Part shown: piece by piece, positions 20,510-31,607 of the stretch | How positions within the stretch are numbered: position 1 is the first letter of the stretch | How the letters are laid out: each line of letters opens with the position of its first letter | DNA from: Branchiostoma floridae | Lineage: Eukaryota; Chordata; Leptocardii; Amphioxiformes; Branchiostomatidae | Length of the DNA stretch: 60,000 nt | Direction of reading: 5' to 3' | Assembly (NCBI RefSeq): GCF_000003815.2 | Contig: NC_049984.1 | Coordinates: 10,171,087-10,231,086, forward strand | Made by a program: the position numbers and the translations under genes | The notes under the pieces: model-generated | What the model saw: only the letters and a program-made list of their open reading frames with translations | What the model was told of the DNA's origin: nothing | Databases searched by the model: none

Positions 20510-22220
20510 GCAAGCAGTCAAAGCATAAGATCCACTAAGTATTAGTATCGTCAAAAGCACAAGAATGCCAGCTGTTTTCTATCGTTATGGACATATATTC
20601 AGGACATATATTACTGACTTAATTTAATTTTAAACAACTCCAGCAAGCAGGTGGTGTTTGGATAAAAAATGTAGCCATTTAAAAGTATTAAATCTGATCA
20701 GGAACATGCTTATGATTGCCATATCGTGTTACATCTAATTTGCCTGCGTAGCCATCTTTAGGCGTTGTCATGCGTATCACCTTTTGTTCTGTTTGGTATT
20801 GTTTCCAAGAACATGATTGCTCAACCAGGTGTTTATCGTTTAGGCCATTTCAACTGCATAAAATGTACACCTCATGTAAGATTATTCACCGACTCAGTAA
20901 CATAAGCACGATGTGTGCCATTTTATATGTGCCATAGTATATGAAATATTAAACGATGTGCCTTCTTTAATCGACACAGAATATGGATATACACTGTACG
21001 AACCGTTCACAATTCGTAAGTTTGAATTCTTACCGTATGTCGTGATTCTACTCGCAAGATGCCCGTCTGGAGCTGGGATGAGCCCTTTTGTCAACAAACC
21101 CTACTTCCGATAATGTGTTTGCGGATGTGGTTAAATAGCAAGATATATGTGGGCATGCTTTCTGCGTGTTGTAGATACACAATTTTCCTGTAACTATGGG
21201 GTACTGAAAGATATATCTACATGTGCATACGAGTTATGTCGTGAGTACACGGTAACTTCCGATGGCGTATTCCTAACAGTTGGGAAACAATTCTATCACT
21301 CCGCCATTTGCATTATGGTAAGAAGGAAAACAAGTTCCCACCTGTCTGACCTGTGACTGAACACGCGGGTATGAGAAGGAACAGCAACGGTACCAATCCC
21401 AGAACATCGCTAGAGTTTGGCATCGACTCCAACACTTTCTTTAGAACGTGTTAATCGAAGTAAAACAACGCCTGTGTGCGTGCTACTGTGGGACAGACAG
21501 CTACACCATTCCGGATCTACATCTGATGCTACCCTACGTGGCGTGCTTCTTGTCGGTTTACTATTGTTTGTCCAGGTCTCCATGGATTAGGATATGTGTC
21601 GCCTCGGGCTCACCAAGAGGCTGGACTAGGGTATTCTGTCAGAAAGGGTTAAGTAAATAGACCATTCCAAGCAAGAGCTTTTATATAAGACTGTCCTTTT
21701 CAGTGTGTTTGTGACACCACCGTTTACATAAGTGATATACTGATATCAGAAGAGTCAAAATAATCGTTTAAAGAAAAAATACCTCAAACCATTTAATTTA
21801 TTTAAGTAAGTGTTACAGGTAACGTAACTGTGCACTTGGAAGGGAAAAACAGGAGCTTATTATAAATATTTTATGATGCCGTAGACATAGATGACAGATA
21901 TGTCGTCAGTAATCTGCTACGACTTATGAAGAACGTGTAACGTCGACATGTCTTTGATTATAACACTGTTCGCATATGATATAGACTATCCCGCGAAGGG
22001 GGGGGGGGTGAATTATTCTGCATCAATTTAACAATACCCATATCTCACGGTCTGCCTATTATTCAGTATTACCTTGCTAAATCAGTTACAGCCACAAGAA
22101 AATATCGTACAGAGCAACGATTTGTTGCCCGCTTTGCTTTCTACAAATGCCACCTAAATCCCCAAGTGAATATCTAAGTGCCACCTCTCTACTGTAAAAT
22201 GAACTGTGGCCACCTGCTAG
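20510..22220. other. Intergenic or intronic stretch, no firm gene
   Basis: If the - strand gene has upstream exons they should begin here. A possible one ends at 21034, where a donor (TACG|GTAAGA) of the right phase 1 follows a short open frame (LIPAPDGHLASRITTY), but its acceptor has no convincing pyrimidine tract. A G-run lies at about 21999-22008. Otherwise I see nothing. Confidence 0.25.
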
Positions 22221-23321
22221 ACCGGTGTGACAGCGACCGGGGGGCGAGATCACTAGCGTTTTCGCCCCCCTTTAGCGTTTTCGCCCCCCCCCCCAAGAGC
22301 AGCTGGTTACTACATATTACAGGTGCGCTATCTGGGACTATACTGCACCTGGGGAGTAACGTATATGGTGTGTTACCTGGGACCTATATGGCACCTTAGT
22401 ACCGTACCGTAAGATGTCATACCTCGAAAGTCGGTACTATATATTGTTCGGTGCAAACATAACATTGAAATGACCAAGACATTTTTGCAGCTGAGATGGC
22501 ATAAAAACAGTGCTACTGCGAACGTATAAATCAACACCGTCTATGGTACGGAATACGTCAGCTATATGTTTTCAATTTTTGTCACAGTGTTTTCTTTCTT
22601 GTGCTGGAAACATTTCCAAAGCACTAACTGAAACACACGTGAATAATAGTTTCTCATTATAAACACTATCTACGCGCAAGTTGATATAGCTGTTGCTAAA
22701 TGCTACACAAACACGGGTAAATGCATCAGTTCCTAAATACTAGAAAAAACAGTCATTTTGGAGGTGAAGATATCCCTTGGCCAGGTGCATTACCAAAATG
22801 TGCGTTATTCTAATTAATACCTAATATTTGCATAATCAATAAAGACATTACATAGTTCTTTTGTGGTCACTTCATGGTAGAGACTTCATATTGGAGATAT
22901 ATAGGTTGCTTGAGGACAGGTGAATACAATGAAATACATCTTACGTCAAGACTCAGGTATATGCAATAATGGGAATACAAGGGACCCAACCCTCCTTGTC
23001 TGAAACAAGTTCAACTATCTTATTACCATGTAATTACGTTAATATTGATACTATGAATGGAGTTATGTATCAAACTCGTGTACTTATATCATTCTGAAAC
23101 TGCATTTTGTGATTTATACCAATCAACTTCTAAAATGTCATGTAAACCCGTTTTTTTTGGGGGGGGGGCGAAATCGCTAAAGGGGGGCGAGGTAGGGGGG
23201 CGAGATCACTAGCCGGGGAGGGCGAGATCGCTAGTGATTTCGCCCCGGGGGGGCGAGATCGCTAGTGATTTCGCCCCCGGGGGGCGAGATCACGGGGGGG
23301 CGAGATCGCTGTCACACCGGT
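22221..23321. mobile_element. 1.1-kb terminal-inverted-repeat element with palindromic subterminal array
   Basis: The outer 16 bases at 22221-22236 (ACCGGTGTGACAGCGA) are exactly the reverse complement of 23306-23321. Inside each end are G/C-rich blocks. The left end has ACTAGCGTTTTCGCCCCC-type words. The right end (about 23157-23310) is an array of near-palindromic units built from GGGGCGAGATCGCTAG and its complement CTAGTGATTTCGCCCC. The middle (22295-23150) has no long open frame, so the element is non-autonomous. No target-site duplication is evident. The superfamily is not identified. Confidence 0.7.
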
Positions 23322-23600
23322 TTGACAGATCTTCTTGAATAGGACGACTCTTCTGGACTTACCTGGCTTAATGACCCCCATTGCACTAAAGATGGCGATC
23401 GCGTGGCGATCTCGCTGCGACCTGAACTCTATTTGTCTAACCATTGATTTCATGATTGAAATACCCTGCAAAATGTGAAGACGTGATTAAAAAAAACACA
23501 AAGCGTGAAAATCGTTTTTATCTATAAAATTCGATGAGCGATCTGTCAAATTTTAGGTCGCAGTGAGGTCACCGCCCTTGGGACCACCAGTTGTAGGTAC

Positions 23601-23770
23601 TGGACATTTCCACAAAGGGGCCCGGCCGGACAGTTTGGGGGAACGGAAAGTGCGATATAAAAGACAAACACAAATCCGACCAAAATTAATTTAACAGTAT
23701 GCCTTGTGCATATTCATTGGACTTCCGTTTCCATAAACAGACCGGCCGGGCCCCAGGTAGGAAATGTGAC
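23601..23770. mobile_element. MITE-like element, about 170 bp, with about 45-bp inverted repeats
   Basis: The left arm starting at 23601 (ACATTTCC ... GGGGCCCGGCCGG ... AACGGAA) is repeated in reverse complement up to 23770 with a few mismatches. The short centre contains a TATAAAAG word. There is no coding capacity. The size and structure fit a non-autonomous DNA transposon. Confidence 0.6.
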
Positions 23771-24670
23771 GTAGGCCTAAGGCGCATAGTGAGAAAAGTT
23801 GCACCGCCTGCGACGTCACTGATTCTTAATGGTTTTATATTTAGCTCATGTGCCATGGGGAGCGTATCGAATGTCGAATATGCACATATGCTTCATCATA
23901 CGCGAGGCATTGTCAGCACCATTTGACTTCTTTCTTGGATTCCTGCGAAATGGCCGGCGTAAATATAGATGAAGTCACTCTTTTCATCAGTACTTGTCAG
24001 TTCCCTGGGACAAAGACCGGATGATAAATTGTTCCTTCTCAACACAATGGCTGTTCATATGTCTGCTGTCAGTTACGAGGAGAAGATATTAAAATACGAA
24101 AATGTTACATAAGTTATTGTCACTGTTAGAATTACGTTTATCCAAATTTGATGCTATTTACTACATTGTAGGCAAGCGCTGTCCGACAAATACTGACAAT
24201 TGTAGCGGTGATTATCCTTTGTGAGATCGACCGTCTACCTACCCGTGTCTACAAACATAAATCACGTATTTTATTTCTTTTTCATGTCATGGTAAATCGC
24301 TTAGGCCATAAGCAGTGATAAATTCCGAAGATTCTCTGCCTGTCTTACCGTCCTGATTCGACACGTCGATGTGCAAGCTTATCTTTCTGCTGCACACCAA
24401 TCGGCACAGATTGCTTTCTTGTCGGTGTCACATACAATGTTATGCATGAGGGTACGGTATAACACGAGATTGGTAATGGCATTGTCGTTGGAAATCAGCT
24501 GGCGACTTTGCAGGGTTCCGACTGGTTCGACAGGTGGCGCTTCATCAAGTTTTAACAAGACATGAACTAGCAGAATGTGTGGTAATGGACAGATACTGGT
24601 CATTTAGTATACAGCCTCTTAACAATTGTTCCCTGTACAAAAGGGAAGCAACTTTTAATAACTTGACTTT
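23771..24670. other. Non-coding stretch; nothing recognised
   Basis: Only short open frames on both strands that overlap each other, with no codon bias and no paired splice sites. Confidence 0.3.
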
Positions 24671-24676
24671 CTGGCA

Positions 24677-25110
24677 TTACTGGCACACAAGCATACCTTT
24701 TATGTGAAAGCCCATTATCTCAGCTATCCAAGAAACGTTCGCCAAGAATCGTACGGCGCAAACTTCCGGGATGGCCAAAACAACATTTGACCTCTCGACC
24801 ACAAATGGAAACACATGTGCTAGGACAAAAAAAGTATCAACTTTATAGCCCCTGATAACCACAAAAGCTTTTCGGCCATAGTCAGAAAGTAGAAACCCTC
24901 CCCTGTCACATCTACCTCAAAACTGCCAGGATTTCTACCCATTTCACCAGGGAAAAATCTTGAAGTTTTAGACCCTGGACCACCATCAATTTGCATGGCG
25001 AATGGCCGGCGGATCCCCAAATGGATTGATGTGTTTGATAGATATTGCAGCTTATTCACATTCTTTTCGAATGAATTGCCCAAATCACTCTTCTTCTTCT
25101 TATGAAGCAC
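24677..25110 (-). other. Two overlapping open frames, possible degraded coding sequence or dispersed repeat
   Basis: On the - strand a 96-codon frame (25110-24820; includes AMQIDGGPGSKTSRFFPG and SFEVDVTGEGFYFLTMAEK) overlaps a second frame (24862-24677; includes VVERSNVVLAIPEVCAVRF). Passing from the first to the second at about 24870 gives a continuous, protein-like sequence of about 140 residues. This suggests either a frameshifted pseudogene or a transposon piece. I cannot assign a family. Confidence 0.2.
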
Positions 25111-25728
25111 ATATATTTACATACCGACTTGACCTGTGGGGCCAAAATGAGAGACAAAGTCACTGAGTCAGCTGCAGAAAAAAAGTCGAAGAATATCTTC
25201 TTCCCGTCCTTTCACGTACATTTGTAGTTACAAATGAATATTATGTATATCTATATATATGTATATAGTGCCTTACTTCACAAAGCACACTTGAATTTAC
25301 AGACGTAATACTAGTACGTACTCCATTAGAATTTTTCGCTGTGGTGGGTATCCGTAGAGTGTGCATAGTGATTTAACGTGTCTAGGTATGAAAACAAATT
25401 ATACGGTCTAGTAGCACTCAGTAATTGCGCTTAGCTTCACAAGTTATGGGTTAGTGCCACTTTGACCTTTTCTGCAATAGGTAATCAACGTCCATCTCAA
25501 TATACAAAGTCATTGGTGACTAGTGACGGCAATGTGTAACACATGGTGCATGCATCTTCGCACGTATTGAGATCAGCATTATTGCCGTTCTCCAAATTGA
25601 ACGGCCTTCTTGATGAGAATTGGTCCACTGCGAATTGCTTTACGCACACAGTCTAAGTAAGAATAAATGAACAAAGAAATGACAGAAGTATGATATATAG
25701 ATATAGCAAGAGTTGCGATCTTATTTGG
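25111..25728. other. Region 3' of the - strand giant-tail gene
   Basis: AT-rich sequence downstream of the stop codon at 25729. It presumably holds the 3' UTR. I found no canonical AATAAA on the - strand within it; AATAAG, which starts 4 bases after the stop, is a poor candidate. Confidence 0.3.
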
Positions 25729-28700
25729 TCATACGTCTGTTTCGGAAATGCTCTGTCGTTTTCGAGATGATGCACTTGAAGTCTCCGTTTCTGAATCACT
25801 AAGTTCCGCAACGTCGTCGATCACAGTGCAGGGTAACGTTCGGTGTTCTGGGTCGTGCTTCACGTTACCGTTGTTTCGTGAGAGACTCTTCTCTTCACCA
25901 CGCTTCAGACCGTTACCTTGACCATGTACTAACGGTCTGACGTGAGCTACCTGAGGTTCATTTGAATTCGATGATGCAGTACTTGACGTCACCTGAAAAC
26001 TAGAATCTGCAGTACTTGTTTCTTGGTAGCCACTGTCTCGTTTATCGATACTAGCGCGACTTCGTGGGCGTCCTGAACGTTCACTGACAGTTGTGTATGG
26101 TTCGAAATCCTGGCTGTCCTGTTCACTCGTGGTACAACATCCAGAATCTAGGACACACGATCTATAGCGTCCATGGTAACGTTCATTGGATTTGTGTTCT
26201 TGTGCCCGTTCTTTTTGCGAACCTTTGCAGTTGTCTAGACTTGTACTTGTTGGGGAAAGCTCACCAGTAACGCCTAACGATGATCTATCCATCTGCTGCC
26301 CGGGCACGATATCGTCTTTGCACCCGACAACCCCTCTGTGCCGTCCTTCTTGTTGGTGCACGGCTCTTTCCACACTGCAAAGCGAGCCTCTTGATGGTCG
26401 TGTAAAAGACTCGGGAAGAATTGGACCATCTTTATCACAAATTTCGCGACCCTTCATAAGATTAATGCCATCGGGAGACTCCTCTCTTCTCTTTATGGGC
26501 ACGTTTTGTTTTAGTATACTATCAGACCCCCCACCATCCTGTAACCGTTGCCCGGATTGTCTATAATCTTGACTATACTTGTCTGTAGTCTTGGGTAATG
26601 AGGCCATGGAAAGATGTTGACTATGCAAAAAGGACTCACTGTTTCTGTGTTTTTCTAGATGAGTACGCGTCGGGATCCCCTCATTTCCAATCATTGTTAC
26701 CCCTTGTTTTCCCGTGCTAAACCTACGACTATACATGCCTCCCGTTCTTTCCAAGCTAAACGTATCGTAAGTACTTGAGACGGACGTCCGCGAACTGCTA
26801 TCATCAGACGACGCTTTGGTTCCTTGGACCTTAGTGCTGATTTCTTGCCCATGAGTGATAGCTGCTGGCTCTGATGTAATCACCCTTTGATCCGACTCAA
26901 GGGCCAAACTGCTCTGTTGATGATTATCGCAGGTCCGTCTACATTCCCCATCTGAAGAAATCACCAGTTCATTAGCCTCGGGCCTGACCGATGGCTCCTG
27001 TTTCGCTCTCAGCTCTGAAGCAGTTATTCCCATTTTAGGACCACCTGTACAATTCTCATTATCTTTTGCCTCGTTAACACGGAGTTTGTAAATAGGGTCG
27101 GTCTTATCATCAGCCCAAGGATACGTCATAGTGGGCGAGTCCGGAGTTAGGTCAGCAACCTTTCTACCTGGTCGGCAAACGATGTTCAGCACGCAAGTAT
27201 CAGAATTGGAATCTGAAGCATCAGTTGGTCGAACATTGCGTTGTTCCACTTGAAGTCGTTCAGATAATGAGAAACGTTGCAGAGCATAGTTAGTAGGGGA
27301 GTTATCGTCGGTACTGACAATGCTGGAATAGTTGTCAATATCCTGATAAGATACGTTTGAGCCGCTCTTTTGCCTCGATAAGTCCGTGCTGCTTTTCCTT
27401 GTCGGCCAAGTTGAATACATTGATTCGGACGAAGGTGTAGTGAAGGCAATGTCACTGGCATCTGAGGGACTCAGGTCCTTTGAATGACGCTTGTCATTGG
27501 TAGAATCAGTTGCATAGGAATGTATTGGTAGTGTTAGGGTCTGCCTCTTAGCCAATGACTTCTTTGTCTCTACATCAGTTGTCTCTTTATGTGAAGTGCT
27601 ATTGTCATCCGGTGATGTATGTACAAGTGCAGGGTGAATAAATATATTTTGCCTCGACTCTAAATCTGTGCTCTCGTCTGACTCATATTGATGTGGTGGC
27701 TTTTTGATTGGTGGAGATGTTTTGATCGTGTCTTCTTCATCATCAAAACTTGGCTTTGAAATAGCCATCTGGCGAACTAACGGGCTTCTTCTTGTACCGT
27801 CTGAGGATTGCCGACTGGGTGTCCGCAGCTCGGAACTGCTCCCGGATTGACCGAGGGACGCACCTTGGCTCCTATAGATCGAACCTCCGTTATGTTCCTC
27901 GTCAAGCGGAGGTGAATTTTCAGACAGGATGTCCTCACTTTTTGATATAGTTATCGCGCTTGGACGTTCCAAAACTTGGACGTGAACTGTAGAAGGTCTT
28001 CGGACAACTTGAAGGGAATCGTCGGAGTCCATACACGAGTAGTAATCTAAATCCGACGACATGGACGCGTCCTCTACCTGGATAGGGCGAAAAAACGGTG
28101 TGTCGCTGTACTGCCGCTTGTCTACCATAGACTTATCCCTTACGTCAGGATGTTCGAGTCCATTTCCCACAGCTTCCTGACCCTGTTTTTCATGCTGTGT
28201 TCTATCCTCAGAGGTCTCCAGTGTGTCGTCTGTCCCTCCCCCCAACACACTCAACTCTTCCTCACTGCTTTCGTGGTCCTTTTCGTCGCCATGGACGTCG
28301 TCCCCCATGTCGGTGACAGCGTCTCTCCACGCGTACTCTCGGAACGCGAAGGCTAACGGGTACAGCGGGGTCCACAGCTTGGTATATGTCTCGGACACAT
28401 CCGGAGATTCTTCGCTGGCTAGCCTCCAACCAACAACGGCATTGCCCGATCCAGCTATGCCGTCTTGAATAGCAGCGCCTCCTTCGGAATGTTTCTCAAG
28501 CACAAGTGTTTCACCATGAATCTCAGCACGGCATTCTCTCGCAGCATTTGGTGGAAGGCTGGGATATATCCCAACCGGAACGCTAGGCCGTCTTCCTGGA
28601 TGGGGCAAATCTACACTACTCCCGGTCTCGTTATCCACGTGGTATTTTAAGTCGGAAGGCACACTGATGGTAGACATAACTCCGTCCGACATGAGTCTCT

Positions 28701-28732
28701 CCTCTCTACATCGCTTGTCTATCATGGAGACT
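25729..28732 (-). CDS. Terminal giant tail exon of the 30-kb membrane gene
   Basis: This single 3,004-base exon has an uninterrupted frame. Its first codon is completed across the intron (AG|A, Arg), followed by VSMIDKRCREER. An early part with conserved-looking aromatic residues (TKLWTPLYPLAFAFREYAW) stands out from the otherwise disordered, phosphosite-like sequence. Repeated SS/SD/SE clusters and RRPS/RKSS-type basophilic kinase motifs are frequent. The C-terminus is SSRKRQSISETDV. A scaffold or signalling role under the membrane is inferred. Confidence 0.8.
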
Positions 28733-30008
28733 CTGGAGTAAACAAGAGAGTTTTATTTGATAAAGACATCTAATTGGCATAATCATGGAAAAAATGGTTC
28801 TATATAGATTATTCCTTTATGAAGGTTAGACATCCAGGTATACAATATTCAAATACATGATCTACAACTGCATTAAAAGTTAGATCTCCGAGATTTAGTT
28901 CCGGAATTTTCGAGCGACATCCATCAACCGGTTTTTCCAGTTAGATGTACGTATTGAATTGTTTCTTTCAGTTCATTCAAGTGTCCCTGAAGAAAAGTGA
29001 TGGATGTTACTGGAAATGTCCGGAAAGAAATCTCCGTTTTTTATCCAGTTGTAGAGATTAAATTGTATTTGAATGTATAGATGATTGGTAATAAAGTGAC
29101 ATCTTTCTAACCTCCTTTGTAGTCGTCTGGCTGTCGGCCCATCGTAGTCGTACTCTTGTCTTACTGCAGAGATCTCCACCTCTAACTGGTGCATGAGGTT
29201 TTTCCGCTTGTTGAAGTACCGGTTGACGCTTTTGCTAGAGAGATAAATATCGGAGTCATAATTAGCTTCCAGACGTATTAGATTTATTTGCCAGTACTGC
29301 AATAACGTGACTATTGTTAAATTATTCTCTTGACTGACTATAGACAGCTCTGTGCTATGCTTCAGCGTTATGTCAATTTCCAACGAACATATTTTAACAT
29401 AGAATTAACATACTGTGTTATGAATACCAGAGCTTTTGTTTTGTGAAATTGTTATCGACTTCGTCAAAATTTGTCAAATACTTCTTCCAAAAATATACAC
29501 TGTTTTGTCAGGATTTTGCACATTGCTTAAATGAGACTGAAAACGATACGATCGATGTTCCAGTGCCCATTTCATCAATGCGAAACATCCTGTAAACCAT
29601 GCAGATATAGAGGACACATGTAATCCACCACTGCCGGACTAGAACCCTCTTCGGGAGACAGGTCCCGTGAGGCTGCTGATCGAGCTCGAGGGATGACATG
29701 ACTCACAAGAGTGGCGGCATCAAGGTTAGTGAAGCCAGCGCGGGGGAATAAGCATAACGCGTGACATTAGTTGGACACAGCTTATTTCAGATCAGCTGGA
29801 ATAGAATGGGAAATTATAAACACGAAAAAGGGAACGTAGGACCAAAATGGTTTGAACTCACAGCATGTTCGAAAAAAAACCTACCTCAACAGACAGCTCA
29901 ATACCCCGATAAAGGCAAATAGGAGTATACTGATGAACGCTTTGCTGCCGGCCATGTTTCCTTCCGCTACTGATGACGCCGAGAGTGCAGGTGGAGTTAA
30001 GGTTGTGT
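25729..30008 (-). CDS. Single-pass membrane protein with about 1,000-residue cytoplasmic tail and PDZ ligand (3' three exons), family unknown
   Basis: Three exons join in frame on the - strand: 30008-29885 (phase 1 in, 2 out), 29234-29112 (2 to 2) and 28732-25729 (to stop). Acceptors are TATTTTTCAG, TTATCTCTCTAG and TTGTTTACTCCAG; donors are AG|GTAGGT and AG|GTTAGA. The first exon encodes a Ser/Thr/Pro stem (TTLTPPALSASS) and a hydrophobic segment (AFISILLFAFIGVLSCLL). The second encodes SKSVNRYFNKRKN and a short coiled-coil-like LEVEISAVRQEY. The third is 1,000 codons of Ser/Asp/Glu/Arg-rich tail ending ETDV, a class I PDZ-binding motif. Extracellular exons should lie further upstream. An alternative is translation start at the ATG within MAGSKAFIS (A at -3, G at +4), giving a signal-anchor protein. 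No relative recognised. Confidence 0.75.
28915..29080. repeat. Dispersed repeat in intron, related to the right half of the 6.5-6.8 kb element
   Basis: This piece (GTATTGAAT...CCTGAAGAAAAGTGATGGATG...TCCAGTTGTAGAG) aligns with 6718-6835 in the same order, with many substitutions. It lies in the intron between the second and third exons of the - strand gene. Two independent copies indicate a dispersed family. Confidence 0.6.
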
Positions 30009-31340
30009 CTGAAAAATATTAAGGCATAGAGATAGCATAAATGTACCACATAAACATTCATTCCTCTTACTATAACGGAACGTTTAGTCTTGCGAACGTT
30101 AATGTGTATGAAACATCCGAAAATTGACAACTTAACTGAATTTTTGCATGGGAGGCCAATGTCATCTTACATTCAGTATTCAGGATTATGCAGCTTGCAC
30201 TAACAGCATGTTCTTCATCCTGACATAGTCCAAGTAATTGTCGCCATCAGCTCCTTAGTTATATATCTATTGACTTTCACGATGAGCAACAGTTAACTGA
30301 AGATCATCTCAGTAAGACCATCTCAGCTGTTGTTGCGTATCACCCCTGTTCATCGTTTCTGATCTATACACAATGTACCTTTTCCCAGTTTAAGTTGTAT
30401 TTAAACCGTTGTATGGCACAGACATAGTTTCGTGTGTCCTTGATGAGGCCTCATGATGGAGGAATGCCGTATCGGCGAGATTAGTGGCTTTTATTCGACT
30501 GTGGACAGAATTACTTCGATTTCCGCCTGCTAGGTATATGATGCCCAGCCTTGATGGATGCAAATTGGTAAGCTGCCAGCGGGAATCTGTTCCACTCGAC
30601 ATGGTCTATCTTCAGTCGCCTGAGGAAGGAATAGATTGTTCCACGCAATTCTGCCCAGTTGCCAAAGGAGATGATAATCCTTTAAAGATGAGGACACAAT
30701 AAGGAAGTTTCGAGCAAAGTATGTACTATATTCCAAGATGATAATCTAACATAAATGTTCTATGTTTAGCATTGGCATTTGTTTAAATGATATTATCTAT
30801 CCCCTCTTTCAAAGACCGAACGGTAGGCTCATTGTTTGCTGTACATTGACTCTACTACATGAAGACCTTTAGTTCCATGATAATCTTAATGAAGAAAGGT
30901 GCGACAATATTAGCATAGGTCGCACATATCTGTAATTGGTATATCTGCATAGGCGCTATCCCCTTTCCATAACACTTTGGACCTGAGCCACTACGCGTAT
31001 ACGATAGGCGAGTGATTCGGTCGTTCGACCAGCTACTGGCGGGTGAAGTTCATTTGTCTGTAGCCCGAATAAATCACGTTTTATCGTCGGCCGACCAACT
31101 CCTATGGTAGCAAAACTCTCATGGCAAAGTTTTTCTCCCTATAATAGCCAGCGTAGTCAGTCTGGTAGATACTACCACAAAACCGCATGTTACCATGGTA
31201 TTGCAGGCTGTCATGACCAGATTCCATAGTGAATATAGAGCTCCTATTGGACTGATTTTCACGGTAATAAAGAATCCTGAGCTCCTATTGGTAGTCCTGG
31301 GCAATGGGAATGGTTCTCTCCAGTTTGCATTATACGGCTG
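30009..31340. other. Upstream region of the - strand gene; no exon identified
   Basis: A phase-1 donor on the - strand must exist somewhere upstream to feed the acceptor at 30009, but I could not pick one here with confidence. The stretch contains only short, mutually overlapping open frames. Confidence 0.3.
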
Positions 31341-31364
31341 CTAGATCTCGGGGTCCTATGGAGT

Positions 31365-31600
31365 ATGGTCCGCAGCACATGGGAAAAGAAGTCTAGGAAG
31401 ACCGCCTCTCACATGCATGGATGTGCTCAAGAAGGACACTGGACTACAGCCGGAAAGCATGGAGAAATCCATGCAAGATTGAGACTCCAGGCCAGTCATG
31501 GTGGTTCGGTGGCAGAGGCGGAGAGGCACCCGACATATGTCAAGTCAAGTCAAGATCCCGGGGAGGAGCTGAGGCCCAATCAGTCCCTGGCGCCGAGAGA
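31365..31600 (+). mobile_element. Degraded non-LTR retrotransposon (LINE) fragment
   Basis: The frame through 31380-31480 reads GKRSLGRPPLTCMDVLKKD, followed after a few residues by a TGA stop and then SRPVMVVRWQRRRGT. The pattern G-x-R-P-x-L-x-W/C-x-D-x-x-K-K-D, then a stretch with W, is what is seen near the C-terminus of LINE ORF2 proteins. Only this short 3' portion remains, with an internal stop. GTCAA repeats at 31539-31553 fit a 3' tail region. Confidence 0.5.
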
Positions 31601-31607
31601 TTTGTAA

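Noticed and set aside
20894-21113. Possible upstream exon of the 18.4-20.5 kb gene ending at donor 21034
   Set aside because: The donor and phase fit, but there is no good acceptor, no signal peptide and no codon bias; mentioned only as a hint.
23915-23935. AGCACCATTTGA word similar to the 5' part of miR-29
   Set aside because: The match ends after 12 bases and the flanks do not fold into a microRNA hairpin.
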